A stretch of DNA of 36,886 nt from the NCBI GenBank assembly GCA_036725605.1, contig DAIMDW010000041.1:1-36886 (forward strand), read 5' to 3'. The DNA comes from CALBTQ01 sp036725605 (GTDB lineage Bacteria > Lernaellota > Lernaellaia > Lernaellales > Lernaellaceae). Below, piece by piece: positions 17,356 through 25,051 of this stretch (the first letter of the stretch is position 1; the number at the start of each line of letters is the position of its first letter). Position numbers and translations under genes: made by a program. The notes below the pieces were generated by a model, which saw only the letters and a program-made list of their open reading frames with translations, was not told the DNA's origin and made no database searches.

Positions 17356-18944
17356 AAACTCTGCCTTGGATGATTTTGCTGCTCGTCGCGATGCTGTCCC
17401 TAGCTTCCTGTGATTGCGGTGACGATGACGATAATGACGATATCGACGATGATGACGCCGTTGACGACGACGCCTCCGATGATGACGCGACCGACGACGA
17501 TCTTGACGATGATGTTGACGATGACGATACGCCCGCGCCGCACGCCCCGCAATTTGTTCGTCCGCAATTGCCGTTGAATACCCACTACGTTGCCGCCTCG
17601 CACAACTCGTACGTCTGGCGCGGTCTGCAGGGCATTCTTGCGCAGATCGGTTCGCAGGGGCTGATCGATTCGCTCGACAAGAGCCAGGTGTTTCTGGAAA
17701 TTGACGTCAACGACGTCGGCGGCGACGGCGATTTCTGGGTGCATCACAACGACACGACCGGGCGCGTGCGCCTGTCGAGCCTGCTGCGCAACGTGCGCTG
17801 GTGGTCCGACACGCATCCCGATCATCAACCGATCGTGCTCGGCTTCGAGTGGAACGTGGGAACCGGCACGGATGAGATGGACGACCTGCGCGCGCTGTTC
17901 ACCGAATTTCTCGTCGATCCGTCGCCGCTGACCGCCGACGGTCCGTTGTATGCCATGACCGATTGGCTCGACGAATTTTTGCTCAACCTCGACGCCGCCA
18001 CGCGCGAGGAAATCGACGCGCTGACGCCGCGCGAGCTGGCGTGGGTGGTCGGCTATCCGTCGCTCGGTCGGTTGCGTGGACGCGTGCTGTTGGAAGTCTC
18101 CAGTGAGATGTACACCGTGCAGCCCGCGTTCTTTCTCATGGGCGACGACGGCCAAATCAAAAACAACAGCGAATCGTCGCTTGAGGATCTGGCGATGATT
18201 TCCGCCAACCGCGCCGAACAACGATTGACCCGCGTGTACCCGAAAGGCGAACGCATCTTCGGCGGCAACTACGATTTGTTCACCGGCCTGCGCAACGGCG
18301 TTTCCAACAGTGCGATGAACATGCAGTGGATCTCGGCGGCCGACAAAGCGGTGTATGCGTTTCTCGACGAAGCCGCGCCGGGCTTTGCGCCGGTTGGCGA
18401 AATGTTGACCGATGACGGCGTGTCGGCGCGCTTGGGTCCGCCGGTGTTCGCCACCGCCTTCGCCGCACCCACGTCAACGCAGGTGTCGTTGACCGTGACG
18501 CTCGATGATTCGCTCGGCCTGGAAAATGCGCCGCTGGCGATCTTCCAGGTGATCGTCGTGGGGCTGCGCGACGGTGAGGTGGTCTCGATTGCCGCCCCGT
18601 CGGCAACCGCCTTGAGCGAACGCCATGACGACGGGCTTTCCGCCGTTTTCGGCCTGTCGCCGCAAATGACCACGGTCGAAGTGACGGTCGAGGTCGCCGG
18701 TGATGAAGAGGGCTACGAATTGTTTGTGGTTGGACCCACCGTGGCGGACGTGACGATCGATGCGCCGGCGAGCGATGCGGGCGGCGCGATCTGGTTGTCG
18801 CCGTCGTTCACCGCGATCGCCCTGACGCCCACCGGCGCGTGCACCACCCTCGGACCGTTCGGCGAACGCCTTTACGGCGACGTGATCGACGACGCATGCG
18901 ACGCCGCCGACAATCCGTCGTTCCTGCGGGAAATGAGTTTTTAA
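17352..18944 (+). CDS. PI-PLC-like phosphodiesterase lipoprotein with Asp-rich linker
   Basis: 530 residues. The signal peptide ends in the lipobox LASC with C20 as lipidation site. Residues 21-59 are almost only Asp in blocks broken by single small residues. The domain from about 70 to 330 fits the PI-PLC-like phosphodiesterase fold, close to the Ca-dependent PI-PLC C1 type: LPLNTHYVAASHNSYVW with catalytic-type H84, VFLEIDVND, and FWVHHND with the second His at 131/132. About 340-530 is a beta-rich C-terminal domain (TQVSLTVTLDDSLG, MTTVEVTVEVAG). A phosphodiester substrate outside the cytoplasm is inferred; the precise substrate is unknown. GGGGAG lies upstream of ATG 17352. It converges on pepT. 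Confidence 0.75.
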   Translation: MKTLPWMILLLVAMLSLASCDCGDDDDNDDIDDDDAVDDDASDDDATDDDLDDDVDDDDTPAPHAPQFVRPQLPLNTHYVAASHNSYVWRGLQGILAQIGSQGLIDSLDKSQVFLEIDVNDVGGDGDFWVHHNDTTGRVRLSSLLRNVRWWSDTHPDHQPIVLGFEWNVGTGTDEMDDLRALFTEFLVDPSPLTADGPLYAMTDWLDEFLLNLDAATREEIDALTPRELAWVVGYPSLGRLRGRVLLEVSSEMYTVQPAFFLMGDDGQIKNNSESSLEDLAMISANRAEQRLTRVYPKGERIFGGNYDLFTGLRNGVSNSAMNMQWISAADKAVYAFLDEAAPGFAPVGEMLTDDGVSARLGPPVFATAFAAPTSTQVSLTVTLDDSLGLENAPLAIFQVIVVGLRDGEVVSIAAPSATALSERHDDGLSAVFGLSPQMTTVEVTVEVAGDEEGYELFVVGPTVADVTIDAPASDAGGAIWLSPSFTAIALTPTGACTTLGPFGERLYGDVIDDACDAADNPSFLREMSF

Positions 18945-18951
18945 CTTTCCG

Positions 18952-20202
18952 CTATTCCGCCCAGCGCTGCACCAGGTTGAGCATGGTGCACGTCGCCAGC
19001 CCCATCGCGCGCGTGGAGACCCATTCGCGCGGGCCGTGCATCAGCATCGCGCCGCAGAACACGTTGGGCGTGGGCAGCCCTTTGGCGGTCAGGCCGCTGC
19101 CGTCGGTGCCGCCGCGTACGGGCACGCTGTCGGGCGTCAGGCCCGCGTCCTTGATCGCCTGGTCGAGCTTCGCGGCGATTTCCGGCTTGTCCTTGAGCCA
19201 CTTGGCCATGTTGCGGTACTGCTCTTTGATCTGCACCTCGGTTTGCAGGCGCGGTTCCTCGGCGGCGATTTTCGCGACCAGTTCCTTCAAGCGGCGGCCG
19301 CGGTCGGCCAGCAGTTGGTCGTCGAAGTCGCGTAGGATGAACGTGATCTTCACTTCCGACGCGTTGCCCTCGATCTTGAGCGGATGGAAAAATCCGTTGC
19401 GGCCCGAGGTGCGCTCCGGGCTCTCGTCCGGGTAGCATTCGGTGAGGAATTTCGCGGCGTAGCGCATGGCGTTGACCATCTTGTCCTTCGCGTATCCCGG
19501 ATGCACCGCCACGCCGGTGAACTTCACGGTCGCGCCGTCGGCGCTGAAGGTTTCGGCGTTCAGTTCGCCGGGCTTGCCGCCGTCGAAGGTGTAGGCGGCG
19601 AAAGCGGCGAAGCGTTCGATGTCGAATTTCGAAGCGCCTTTGCCGATTTCCTCGTCCGGCGTAAAGCCGATGCGCAACGTCGGGTGCGGGATCGAGTCGT
19701 CGTTCTTGAGCATCTCCAGACCGGCGAGAATCGCCGCGACGCCGGCTTTGTCGTCCGCGCCCAACAGCGTCGTACCGTCGGCGGTGATGATCGTGTCGCC
19801 CAGGCAATCTTTCAACTCGGGCGAATCGGCCGGGGCGATCACGATGTCGTTGCCCAACGTGATCGGCGAGCCGTCATAGTTTTCATGAAGCTGTGGTTTC
19901 ACGCCGCTGGCCGGATAATCGGTGGCCGTGTCCACGTGCGCCAGCAGACCGATGACCGGCTTGTCCGCGACGTTGCCGGGGAAAGTGGCGAACAGGTAGC
20001 CGTTTTCGTCCAGCACGATGTCGGTGCAGCCCAGCGCGGCCAGTTTCGGCTGCAGCACGCGTTGCACGTCGAGCTGCGCGGCGGTGGACGGCATCGTCTC
20101 GACGGTCTCGTCGGATTGCGAGTCGATCTTCACGATTTCGATGAAATTGTCGACGAGCGACGTCTTGGCCAGAATCTCCTGCGGATCGGTAAACAGCTTC
20201 AC
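18952..20202 (-). CDS. pepT: Peptidase T (tripeptide aminopeptidase)
   Basis: 416 residues, usual family length. M20 zinc-peptidase motifs: LLAHVDTATDYP with the first metal His-x-Asp, LLGADDKAGVAAIL with the bridging Asp, FTPDEEIGKGA with the catalytic Glu pair, VAVHPGYAKDKMVNA, and VRGGTDGSGL. PepT removes N-terminal residues from tripeptides in the cytoplasm. The start is GTG with AAAGGAG eight bases upstream. It is divergent from hutH across 144 bases that carry a promoter for each. Peptide breakdown next to histidine breakdown suggests a nutrient-use context. Confidence 0.95.
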   Translation of the reverse strand: MKLFTDPQEILAKTSLVDNFIEIVKIDSQSDETVETMPSTAAQLDVQRVLQPKLAALGCTDIVLDENGYLFATFPGNVADKPVIGLLAHVDTATDYPASGVKPQLHENYDGSPITLGNDIVIAPADSPELKDCLGDTIITADGTTLLGADDKAGVAAILAGLEMLKNDDSIPHPTLRIGFTPDEEIGKGASKFDIERFAAFAAYTFDGGKPGELNAETFSADGATVKFTGVAVHPGYAKDKMVNAMRYAAKFLTECYPDESPERTSGRNGFFHPLKIEGNASEVKITFILRDFDDQLLADRGRRLKELVAKIAAEEPRLQTEVQIKEQYRNMAKWLKDKPEIAAKLDQAIKDAGLTPDSVPVRGGTDGSGLTAKGLPTPNVFCGAMLMHGPREWVSTRAMGLATCTMLNLVQRWAE

Positions 20203-20232
20203 GGTGTTTCTCCTTTGGCTGATCGGTGGGCG

Positions 20233-20261
20233 ATAATAAGTGGTTGGATCGTATCACTTAA
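20233..20261 (-). promoter_or_regulatory. Probable pepT promoter
   Basis: On the minus strand TTAAGT (20261-20256), a 17-base spacer and TATTAT (20238-20233). An inverted repeat AAGTG/CACTT (20239-20260) lies across the spacer and -35 and could be an operator. Confidence 0.5.
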
Positions 20262-20289
20262 CGCCAAATGCTCAACCCCCGATCGGCGC

Positions 20290-20318
20290 TTGGCCCGGCG
20301 CGGGACAACCCGTATAAT
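20290..20318 (+). promoter_or_regulatory. Sigma-70-type promoter of the hutH operon
   Basis: TTGGCC (20290-20295), a 17-base spacer and a perfect TATAAT (20313-20318), 28 bases before the GTG start. An inverted repeat CCCCGAT/ATCGGGG (20277-20283 and 20317-20323) brackets the promoter and is a candidate operator. Confidence 0.75.
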
Positions 20319-20346
20319 CGGGGCGCTCAACCAAGGGGAGACAACG

Positions 20347-21915
20347 GTGAGACAGCCTGTTTTGTTGGACGGTGAAAGTCTGACGCTGGCCGAAGTCGAG
20401 CGGGTGGCCCGCCACGACGAGCCGGTGCAGATCGCCGAACGCGCCAAGGGAAAACTGCAGGAATCGCGGGCGATCATCGAACGCATTGCGGCCGATCGCG
20501 AGCAGCGCGTGTACGGCGTGAACACCGGTTTCGGCAGCCTGAAGGACGTGGCGATCGACAACGCCGATCTGGCGCGGCTGCAACACAATCTGCTGATGAG
20601 CCACAGCGCCGGCGTGGGCGATCCGCTGCCGACCGACACGGTGCGCACGGCCATGGTGCTGCGCGCCAACGCGCTGGCCAAAGGCTACAGCGGCGTGCGG
20701 CCGGAAGTGGTGCAGACGCTGGTCGAGATGATCAACCGCCGCGTGCATCCGTACATCCCCACGCAGGGCAGCGTCGGCGCGTCGGGCGATCTGGCGCCGC
20801 TCAGTCACCTGGCGCTGGTGCTCTCGCGGCCGCCGGCCGACGAGGACGATCGCGACGAACTCAGCGGCGAGGTTATCACCCACAAGGGCGTGCGCATTCC
20901 CGGCAAGGTCGCCATGGAGCGCGAAGGCATCGCGCGTTTGGTGCTCGGCGCGAAGGAAGGGCTGGCGCTCAACAACGGCGTGCAGGTCAGCGCGGCGATT
21001 CTGCTGCTGGCGCTGTTGGACGCCGAACGACTCGTGCGTCTGGCCGATCTGGCTGCGGCGATGACCGTCGAAGCCGTGCGCGGCACGCCCGACGCGTTTC
21101 TGCCCGAGGTGCACCGTCTGCGGCCCTTCGTCGGTCAACGGCTGAGCGCGGCGTCGATTCTGCGTTTCCTCAGCGGCTCGGCGGCCGCCGGTTCCGATCC
21201 CACGCGCATTCAGGACGGTTACAGCATTCGTTGCGCGCCGCAGGTGCATGGGGCCGCGCGCGATTCGCTGTCGCGCGTGCGCGAACGGCTGCAGGTGGAA
21301 ATCAACAGCGCCACCGACAATCCGTTGGTCATCCCGGTCGCGGGCGGGAGGACGATCAGCGCCGGTCAGTTTCACGGCGAGCCGTTGGCGCTGGCGGCCG
21401 AGGCGCTCAAGATTGCGATTTCGGAAATCGCGGCGATCAGCGAACGGCGCACCTTCCGCCTGCTGACCAAGGCGCTCAGCTTCGGCCTGCCGCCGCTGCT
21501 TGCGCCTCCCGACCGGCCGGGCCTGGGCATGATGGCCGTGCAATTCACTGCGGCCGCGCTGGCCAGCGAGTGCAAGCACGTGGCGCATCCGGCCGCCGTC
21601 GACAGCATCCCCACCTGCGAGGATCAGGAGGATCACGTCTCGATGAGCCCCATCGCCGCTCGCGGCGCCCGGCGCATCGTTTACAACGCCGGTTACGTGC
21701 TGGCCGCCGAAATGCTGTGCGCGGCCCGTGCGCTGACCTTCCGCCTGGAACAGGACGGCATCGCCGTCGGCGAGGGAGCGCGTCGTTGCCTGGAGATCAT
21801 CGCGCCGGTACTGGAATTGGACAAACGCGGCGCGCCTCCGACGATTCTGTTGGAGAAGCTGCACGAGCTGATCGAAGCCAAGGCCTTCGCCGAGGTGATC
21901 GGGGAGGAGGCGTGA
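20347..21915 (+). CDS. hutH: Histidine ammonia-lyase
   Basis: 522 residues from the GTG at 20347, six bases after AAGGGGAGACAACG; the open frame runs much further upstream but that part is antisense to pepT. All lyase features are present: YGVNTGFG with catalytic Tyr (Y56), LLMSHSAGVG, the MIO-forming A145-S146-G147 in GSVGASGDLAPLSH, LALNNG, IQDGYSIRCAPQVHG, NSATDNPLV and EDHVSM. His in MSHS and Glu in EDH point to histidine rather than Phe/Tyr as substrate. It removes ammonia from L-histidine to give urocanate. No hutU, hutI or hutG is nearby. It overlaps the next gene by one base (TGATG). Confidence 0.93.
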   Translation: MRQPVLLDGESLTLAEVERVARHDEPVQIAERAKGKLQESRAIIERIAADREQRVYGVNTGFGSLKDVAIDNADLARLQHNLLMSHSAGVGDPLPTDTVRTAMVLRANALAKGYSGVRPEVVQTLVEMINRRVHPYIPTQGSVGASGDLAPLSHLALVLSRPPADEDDRDELSGEVITHKGVRIPGKVAMEREGIARLVLGAKEGLALNNGVQVSAAILLLALLDAERLVRLADLAAAMTVEAVRGTPDAFLPEVHRLRPFVGQRLSAASILRFLSGSAAAGSDPTRIQDGYSIRCAPQVHGAARDSLSRVRERLQVEINSATDNPLVIPVAGGRTISAGQFHGEPLALAAEALKIAISEIAAISERRTFRLLTKALSFGLPPLLAPPDRPGLGMMAVQFTAAALASECKHVAHPAAVDSIPTCEDQEDHVSMSPIAARGARRIVYNAGYVLAAEMLCAARALTFRLEQDGIAVGEGARRCLEIIAPVLELDKRGAPPTILLEKLHELIEAKAFAEVIGEEA

Positions 21916-23495
21916 TGGCGGCGGTGTTGTTGCGCGGCGGCGAGTTGACGCCCGAGCAGGTGGCGGCGGTGGCATACGAACACGCGCCGGTGGAAATCGA
22001 TCCGGCGGCCTGGGAGAAGGTCGAGCGCGGTTATCGCGCGTTGCTGGCCGTCGAGGAAAAAGACGGTCCGGTGCCGCTGTGGAAGCTGGCCGATCTCAGC
22101 GACGACGAGGCGCGCGGGCAGGTGAGCGATCTGCCGGAAACCGCGCGGCGGGTGATCGTCGATCATGCGGCGGCGATCGGCTCGCCGATGCCCACCGCGT
22201 TGGTGCGCGCGGCGATGCTGGTGCGGCTGGATACGCTCATTCAAGGGTACAGCGGCGTGCGCCCGGAAACGGTGCGCGCGTTGGCGGCGATGCTCAACGC
22301 GGGCGTGCATCCGCTGGTGCCCGGCAAGGGGCACCTGAGCATGGCCGGTGATCTGGCTCCGCTGGCGCACATTGCGCTGGTGCTGTGCGCGGGCGGCGGC
22401 GAGGTGGAAGGCGATACCGGTTTCGCCGTGCTGGGCCGCCATGAGGACAAGGTCGAGGTGCTTACCGGTGCGGAAGCGATGCGCCGGGCGAACATCGAGC
22501 GTTTGTGGCCGACGTTGAAGGAATCATTTTCGCTGATCGTCGGCACGAGCATGGCGGCGGCGCGCGCGGCGTTGATCGCCTGGGAAACGGAACGCCTGTT
22601 CAAGCTGGCGATCGCCGCCGGCGCGTTGACCTGCGAGGCGATGCGCGCCAATCGTTCGGCTTTCGACGAGCGCATTCATCGCCTCGGCCCCGGTCGCGCC
22701 GATGTGCTGGCCGTGGCGCGGCAACTCGAGCGTTGGACTGCCGGTTCGCAACTGGTCGGTTGCCGAAAGGGAGGCGACGCGTTTTCCATTCGTTGCCTGC
22801 CGCAAATTCTCGGCGGCATCCAAACCGCGTTGCGCCAGGCGTGTCAGGTGATCAACGAGGAACTGCGTTTGGTCAGCGACAACCCACTGATTCTCGATGA
22901 TGAAAACGGTCCGGCGTGTGTGGACGGCGGCAACTTCCACGGCGAGCGACTGGCGCTGGCGCTCGACAGCTTGCGCCTGGGCCTCGCCGAAATCGGCGCG
23001 CTGTCGGAGCGGCACGCGTTCATCATGACCAACCGCGCGCGCTCGGGCGGCCTGCCCAGTTTCCTGGTGCGCGAACGCGGCCTGAACAGCGGCTTTATGC
23101 TGGCGCAGTACACGGCGGCCGCGCTGGCCAGCGAAAACAAAAGCCTCGCAATGCCCTACGCGACCGACTCGCTGCCGGCTTGCCAGGATTATGAAGACCA
23201 TGGCGGGCTGGCGTCGTTGAGCGCGGCGGCGACGGAAAAGGTGCTGGCCAACGTGCGCGCCATTCTGGCGATTGAAATTCTGTGCGCCGCGCAGGGCGTG
23301 GACATTCGCGCCGACGACGGAGCGGCGCCCGGCGAGTTGAGCGACCGACTGCGCCACACGTTGCGGCGGCAGGTGGATCATTGGGTCAACGATTCGGTGA
23401 TGTATCGCCTGATCGACGCCGCCACGCGCATGTGCCGACCCGGCGGCGAATTGGACGAGGTAGTGCAAGACGTGATGGAGATGATCGATGGCTGA
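21915..23495 (+). CDS. Ammonia-lyase paralogue lacking MIO and catalytic residues (probable pseudoenzyme)
   Basis: 526 residues, full length and without frame breaks. The fold follows HutH closely (GYSGVRPETVRAL, GDLAPLAHIALVL, FSIRCLPQILGG, SDNPLI, GGNFHGERLALALDSL, AALASENKSLAMP, EDHGGL). The MIO triad Ala-Ser-Gly is M143-A144-G145, so the serine needed for the cofactor is gone. The YGxNTGFG loop with the catalytic Tyr is absent (PLWKLADLSDDEA occupies the region), the active-site Asn becomes Val (SLIVG), and Tyr in QDxYS is Phe. His in the IVDHAAAIG segment, Arg and Glu are kept. HAL active sites are shared between subunits, so a regulatory or structural partner of HutH is a fair inference. 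GGAGGAGG lies just before the ATG. Confidence 0.88.
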   Translation: MAAVLLRGGELTPEQVAAVAYEHAPVEIDPAAWEKVERGYRALLAVEEKDGPVPLWKLADLSDDEARGQVSDLPETARRVIVDHAAAIGSPMPTALVRAAMLVRLDTLIQGYSGVRPETVRALAAMLNAGVHPLVPGKGHLSMAGDLAPLAHIALVLCAGGGEVEGDTGFAVLGRHEDKVEVLTGAEAMRRANIERLWPTLKESFSLIVGTSMAAARAALIAWETERLFKLAIAAGALTCEAMRANRSAFDERIHRLGPGRADVLAVARQLERWTAGSQLVGCRKGGDAFSIRCLPQILGGIQTALRQACQVINEELRLVSDNPLILDDENGPACVDGGNFHGERLALALDSLRLGLAEIGALSERHAFIMTNRARSGGLPSFLVRERGLNSGFMLAQYTAAALASENKSLAMPYATDSLPACQDYEDHGGLASLSAAATEKVLANVRAILAIEILCAAQGVDIRADDGAAPGELSDRLRHTLRRQVDHWVNDSVMYRLIDAATRMCRPGGELDEVVQDVMEMIDG

Positions 23496-24861
23496 TGTGA
23501 AGAAGGTCAAGCCGGCGCAGCCCGGCGGTTTCAACGATTACCACCCGCCGCTGATGCTGGCGCGCTCGCGGATGATCGACGCCATCCGCCGCACCTATGA
23601 GCTGTTCGGCTTCGTTCCGCTGGAAACGCCCTGCGTGGAATTCGCCGAGGTGCTGCTGGGCGAGGGCGGCGAGACCGACAAGGAAGTTTTTTTCCTCAAC
23701 GGTCCGGAAGAGGACAAGGAACTGGCGCTGCGTTTCGACATGACCGTGCCGCTGGCGCGCTACGTGGCGGCCAACACCGATTTGCTCATGCCCTTCAAGC
23801 GTTATCAGATCGGGAACGTGTTTCGTGGCGAGAAACCGCAGGCCGGACGCTTTCGTCAGTTTGCGCAGGTCGACGCGGACATCATCGGCGCGAAAACCGG
23901 CTTGCCCGACGCGGAAATCATCGCGGTGACCGTCGCGGCGCTGGAAGCGCTGGGCGTGGAAAAATTCGTCGTGCGCATCAACGATCGCAAAATCCACGAC
24001 GGCCTCGCGGCGGCGATCGGGATTCAGGCGCGCGGCGCGTGGTCGCGCGACGATCTGGTCAAGGAATTGCTGCGCGTGCTGGACAAGGTCGAGAAAATCG
24101 GCCGCGCCGGCGTGCGTGAGGAACTGCGCCGTAAGCCGCAAGGCGAGCAGGATCGCGCGTTGCAACTGGGCGACGAGGCCCTGGCGCTGATCGATCGTTT
24201 TCTGGACATCGCCGGCGACAACGCGCAGAAACTCGAAGCGGTCGGCGAATTGGTGCGCGGCGACGTCGGCGCGGAAGGCGTCGCGGAATTGCGCGCGGTG
24301 CTCGATCATCTGCGCGAATACGGCATCGACGAAGGGCGCGTGCGCATGGATCTGAGCGTGGCGCGCGGCCTGGATTATTACACCGGGCCGGTGTTGGAAA
24401 CGACCTTGCTCGACCTGCCGGAGATCGGTTCGGTGGCCAGCGGCGGGCGTTACGATGAAATGATCGGCCGTTTCCACGCCAACCCGATGCCGGCCGTGGG
24501 CACGTCCATCGGCCTGGATCGTCTTTTCGACGCGCTGCAAAAACTCGAACTGGTAAAGACGGCCGACAGTGAGGTCGAGGCGCTGCTGATGGTTTTCGAT
24601 CAAGCGCTGGTGCCGCACTACCTGCGCCTGTTGCGCCGGCTGCGCGACGCGGGCGTCGCCGCGGAAATCTACCTCGGTTCCGACAGCGGCTTCAAAGCGC
24701 AGATGCGCTACGGCCTGCGCAAAGGCGTGCGGCACCTGGTCATTTGCGGCGAAGACGAGATGGCCAAAAACGGCGTGGAGGTCAAGGACCTCACCCAGCG
24801 CGAGCAGGTGTTTGTCGCCGACGACGATCTGCTTGCTCACCTGTTGGCCAAGCGGGGATAG
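23488..24861 (+). CDS. hisS: Histidyl-tRNA synthetase
   Basis: 457 residues. Class II HisRS: GGFNDYHPP start, motif 2 FRGEKPQAGRFRQFAQ (112-127) followed by VDADIIG, HisA motif ARGLDYYTGP (292-301), motif 3 region VASGGRYDEMIG and AVGTSIGLDRL, and a C-terminal anticodon-binding domain (about 365-457). The DADIIG segment and the INDRKIHDGL insert resemble the eukaryotic, archaeal and some bacterial (including alphaproteobacterial) HisRS type more than the E. coli type. It charges tRNA-His in the cytoplasm. It overlaps the lyase paralogue by eight bases, so it is translated from the hutH message. Confidence 0.94.
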   Translation: MADVKKVKPAQPGGFNDYHPPLMLARSRMIDAIRRTYELFGFVPLETPCVEFAEVLLGEGGETDKEVFFLNGPEEDKELALRFDMTVPLARYVAANTDLLMPFKRYQIGNVFRGEKPQAGRFRQFAQVDADIIGAKTGLPDAEIIAVTVAALEALGVEKFVVRINDRKIHDGLAAAIGIQARGAWSRDDLVKELLRVLDKVEKIGRAGVREELRRKPQGEQDRALQLGDEALALIDRFLDIAGDNAQKLEAVGELVRGDVGAEGVAELRAVLDHLREYGIDEGRVRMDLSVARGLDYYTGPVLETTLLDLPEIGSVASGGRYDEMIGRFHANPMPAVGTSIGLDRLFDALQKLELVKTADSEVEALLMVFDQALVPHYLRLLRRLRDAGVAAEIYLGSDSGFKAQMRYGLRKGVRHLVICGEDEMAKNGVEVKDLTQREQVFVADDDLLAHLLAKRG

Positions 24862-24876
24862 GCAGGCGTATAAAAC

Positions 24877-24912
24877 AAAAAACCCGGGGCGCATCGGCTC
24901 CGGGTTTTTTTT
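24877..24912. terminator. Bidirectional terminator between hisS and tRNA-His
   Basis: Stem AAAAAACCCGG / CCGGGTTTTTT (24877-24887 and 24900-24910), extended inward by three pairs including one G-U, with loop GCATCG and T runs on both strands. It ends hisS on the plus strand and the tRNA on the minus strand, beginning one base beyond the tRNA 3' end. Confidence 0.92.
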
Positions 24913-24985
24913 AGGGGTTGCTGGGGCTTGAACCCAGGACGCCTGGATCCACAATCCAGTGCTCTACCAACTGAGCTACAACCCC
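24913..24985 (-). tRNA. tRNA-His(GTG), atypical ends
   Basis: 73 bases, CCA not encoded. Acceptor GGGGTTG/CAACCCC, T8-A9, D arm GCTC...GAGC with GG at 18-19, anticodon stem CTGGA/TCCAG around loop TTGTGGA (anticodon GTG), variable GACGC, T arm CTGGG-TTCAAGC-CCCAG. All stems pair perfectly. The base before position 1 is C and position 73 is T. Nearly all bacterial tRNA-His genes encode G at -1 facing C73; this gene does not. Known exceptions are an alphaproteobacterial group lacking G-1 with A73. The gene faces hisS across a terminator and has its own strong promoter at 25007-25034. Confidence 0.93.
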
Positions 24986-25006
24986 GCTCTTTGCGGGCAG
25001 GGCGAT

Positions 25007-25034
25007 AGTCTACTTATCGATTTTTTCCTGTCAA
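25007..25034 (-). promoter_or_regulatory. Promoter of tRNA-His
   Basis: On the minus strand a perfect TTGACA (25034-25029), a 16-base spacer and TAGACT (25012-25007), then a GC-rich stretch before the tRNA as in stable-RNA promoters. The transcription start would be about 15 bases before the mature 5' end. Confidence 0.7.
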
Positions 25035-25051
25035 GTTCGTTTTTTGGAAAA

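Noticed and set aside
19384..20346. 321-codon N-terminal extension of HutH
   Set aside because: The frame is open but antisense to pepT; the GTG at 20347 has a ribosome-binding site and a TATAAT promoter just upstream and gives the normal HutH start.
20272..21975. 567-codon minus-strand frame over hutH
   Set aside because: Shadow of the hutH codons; composition is His/Gln/Arg-rich and no family is recognisable.
23386..24954. 522-codon minus-strand frame over hisS
   Set aside because: Antisense to hisS and runs through its terminator and into the tRNA-His gene.
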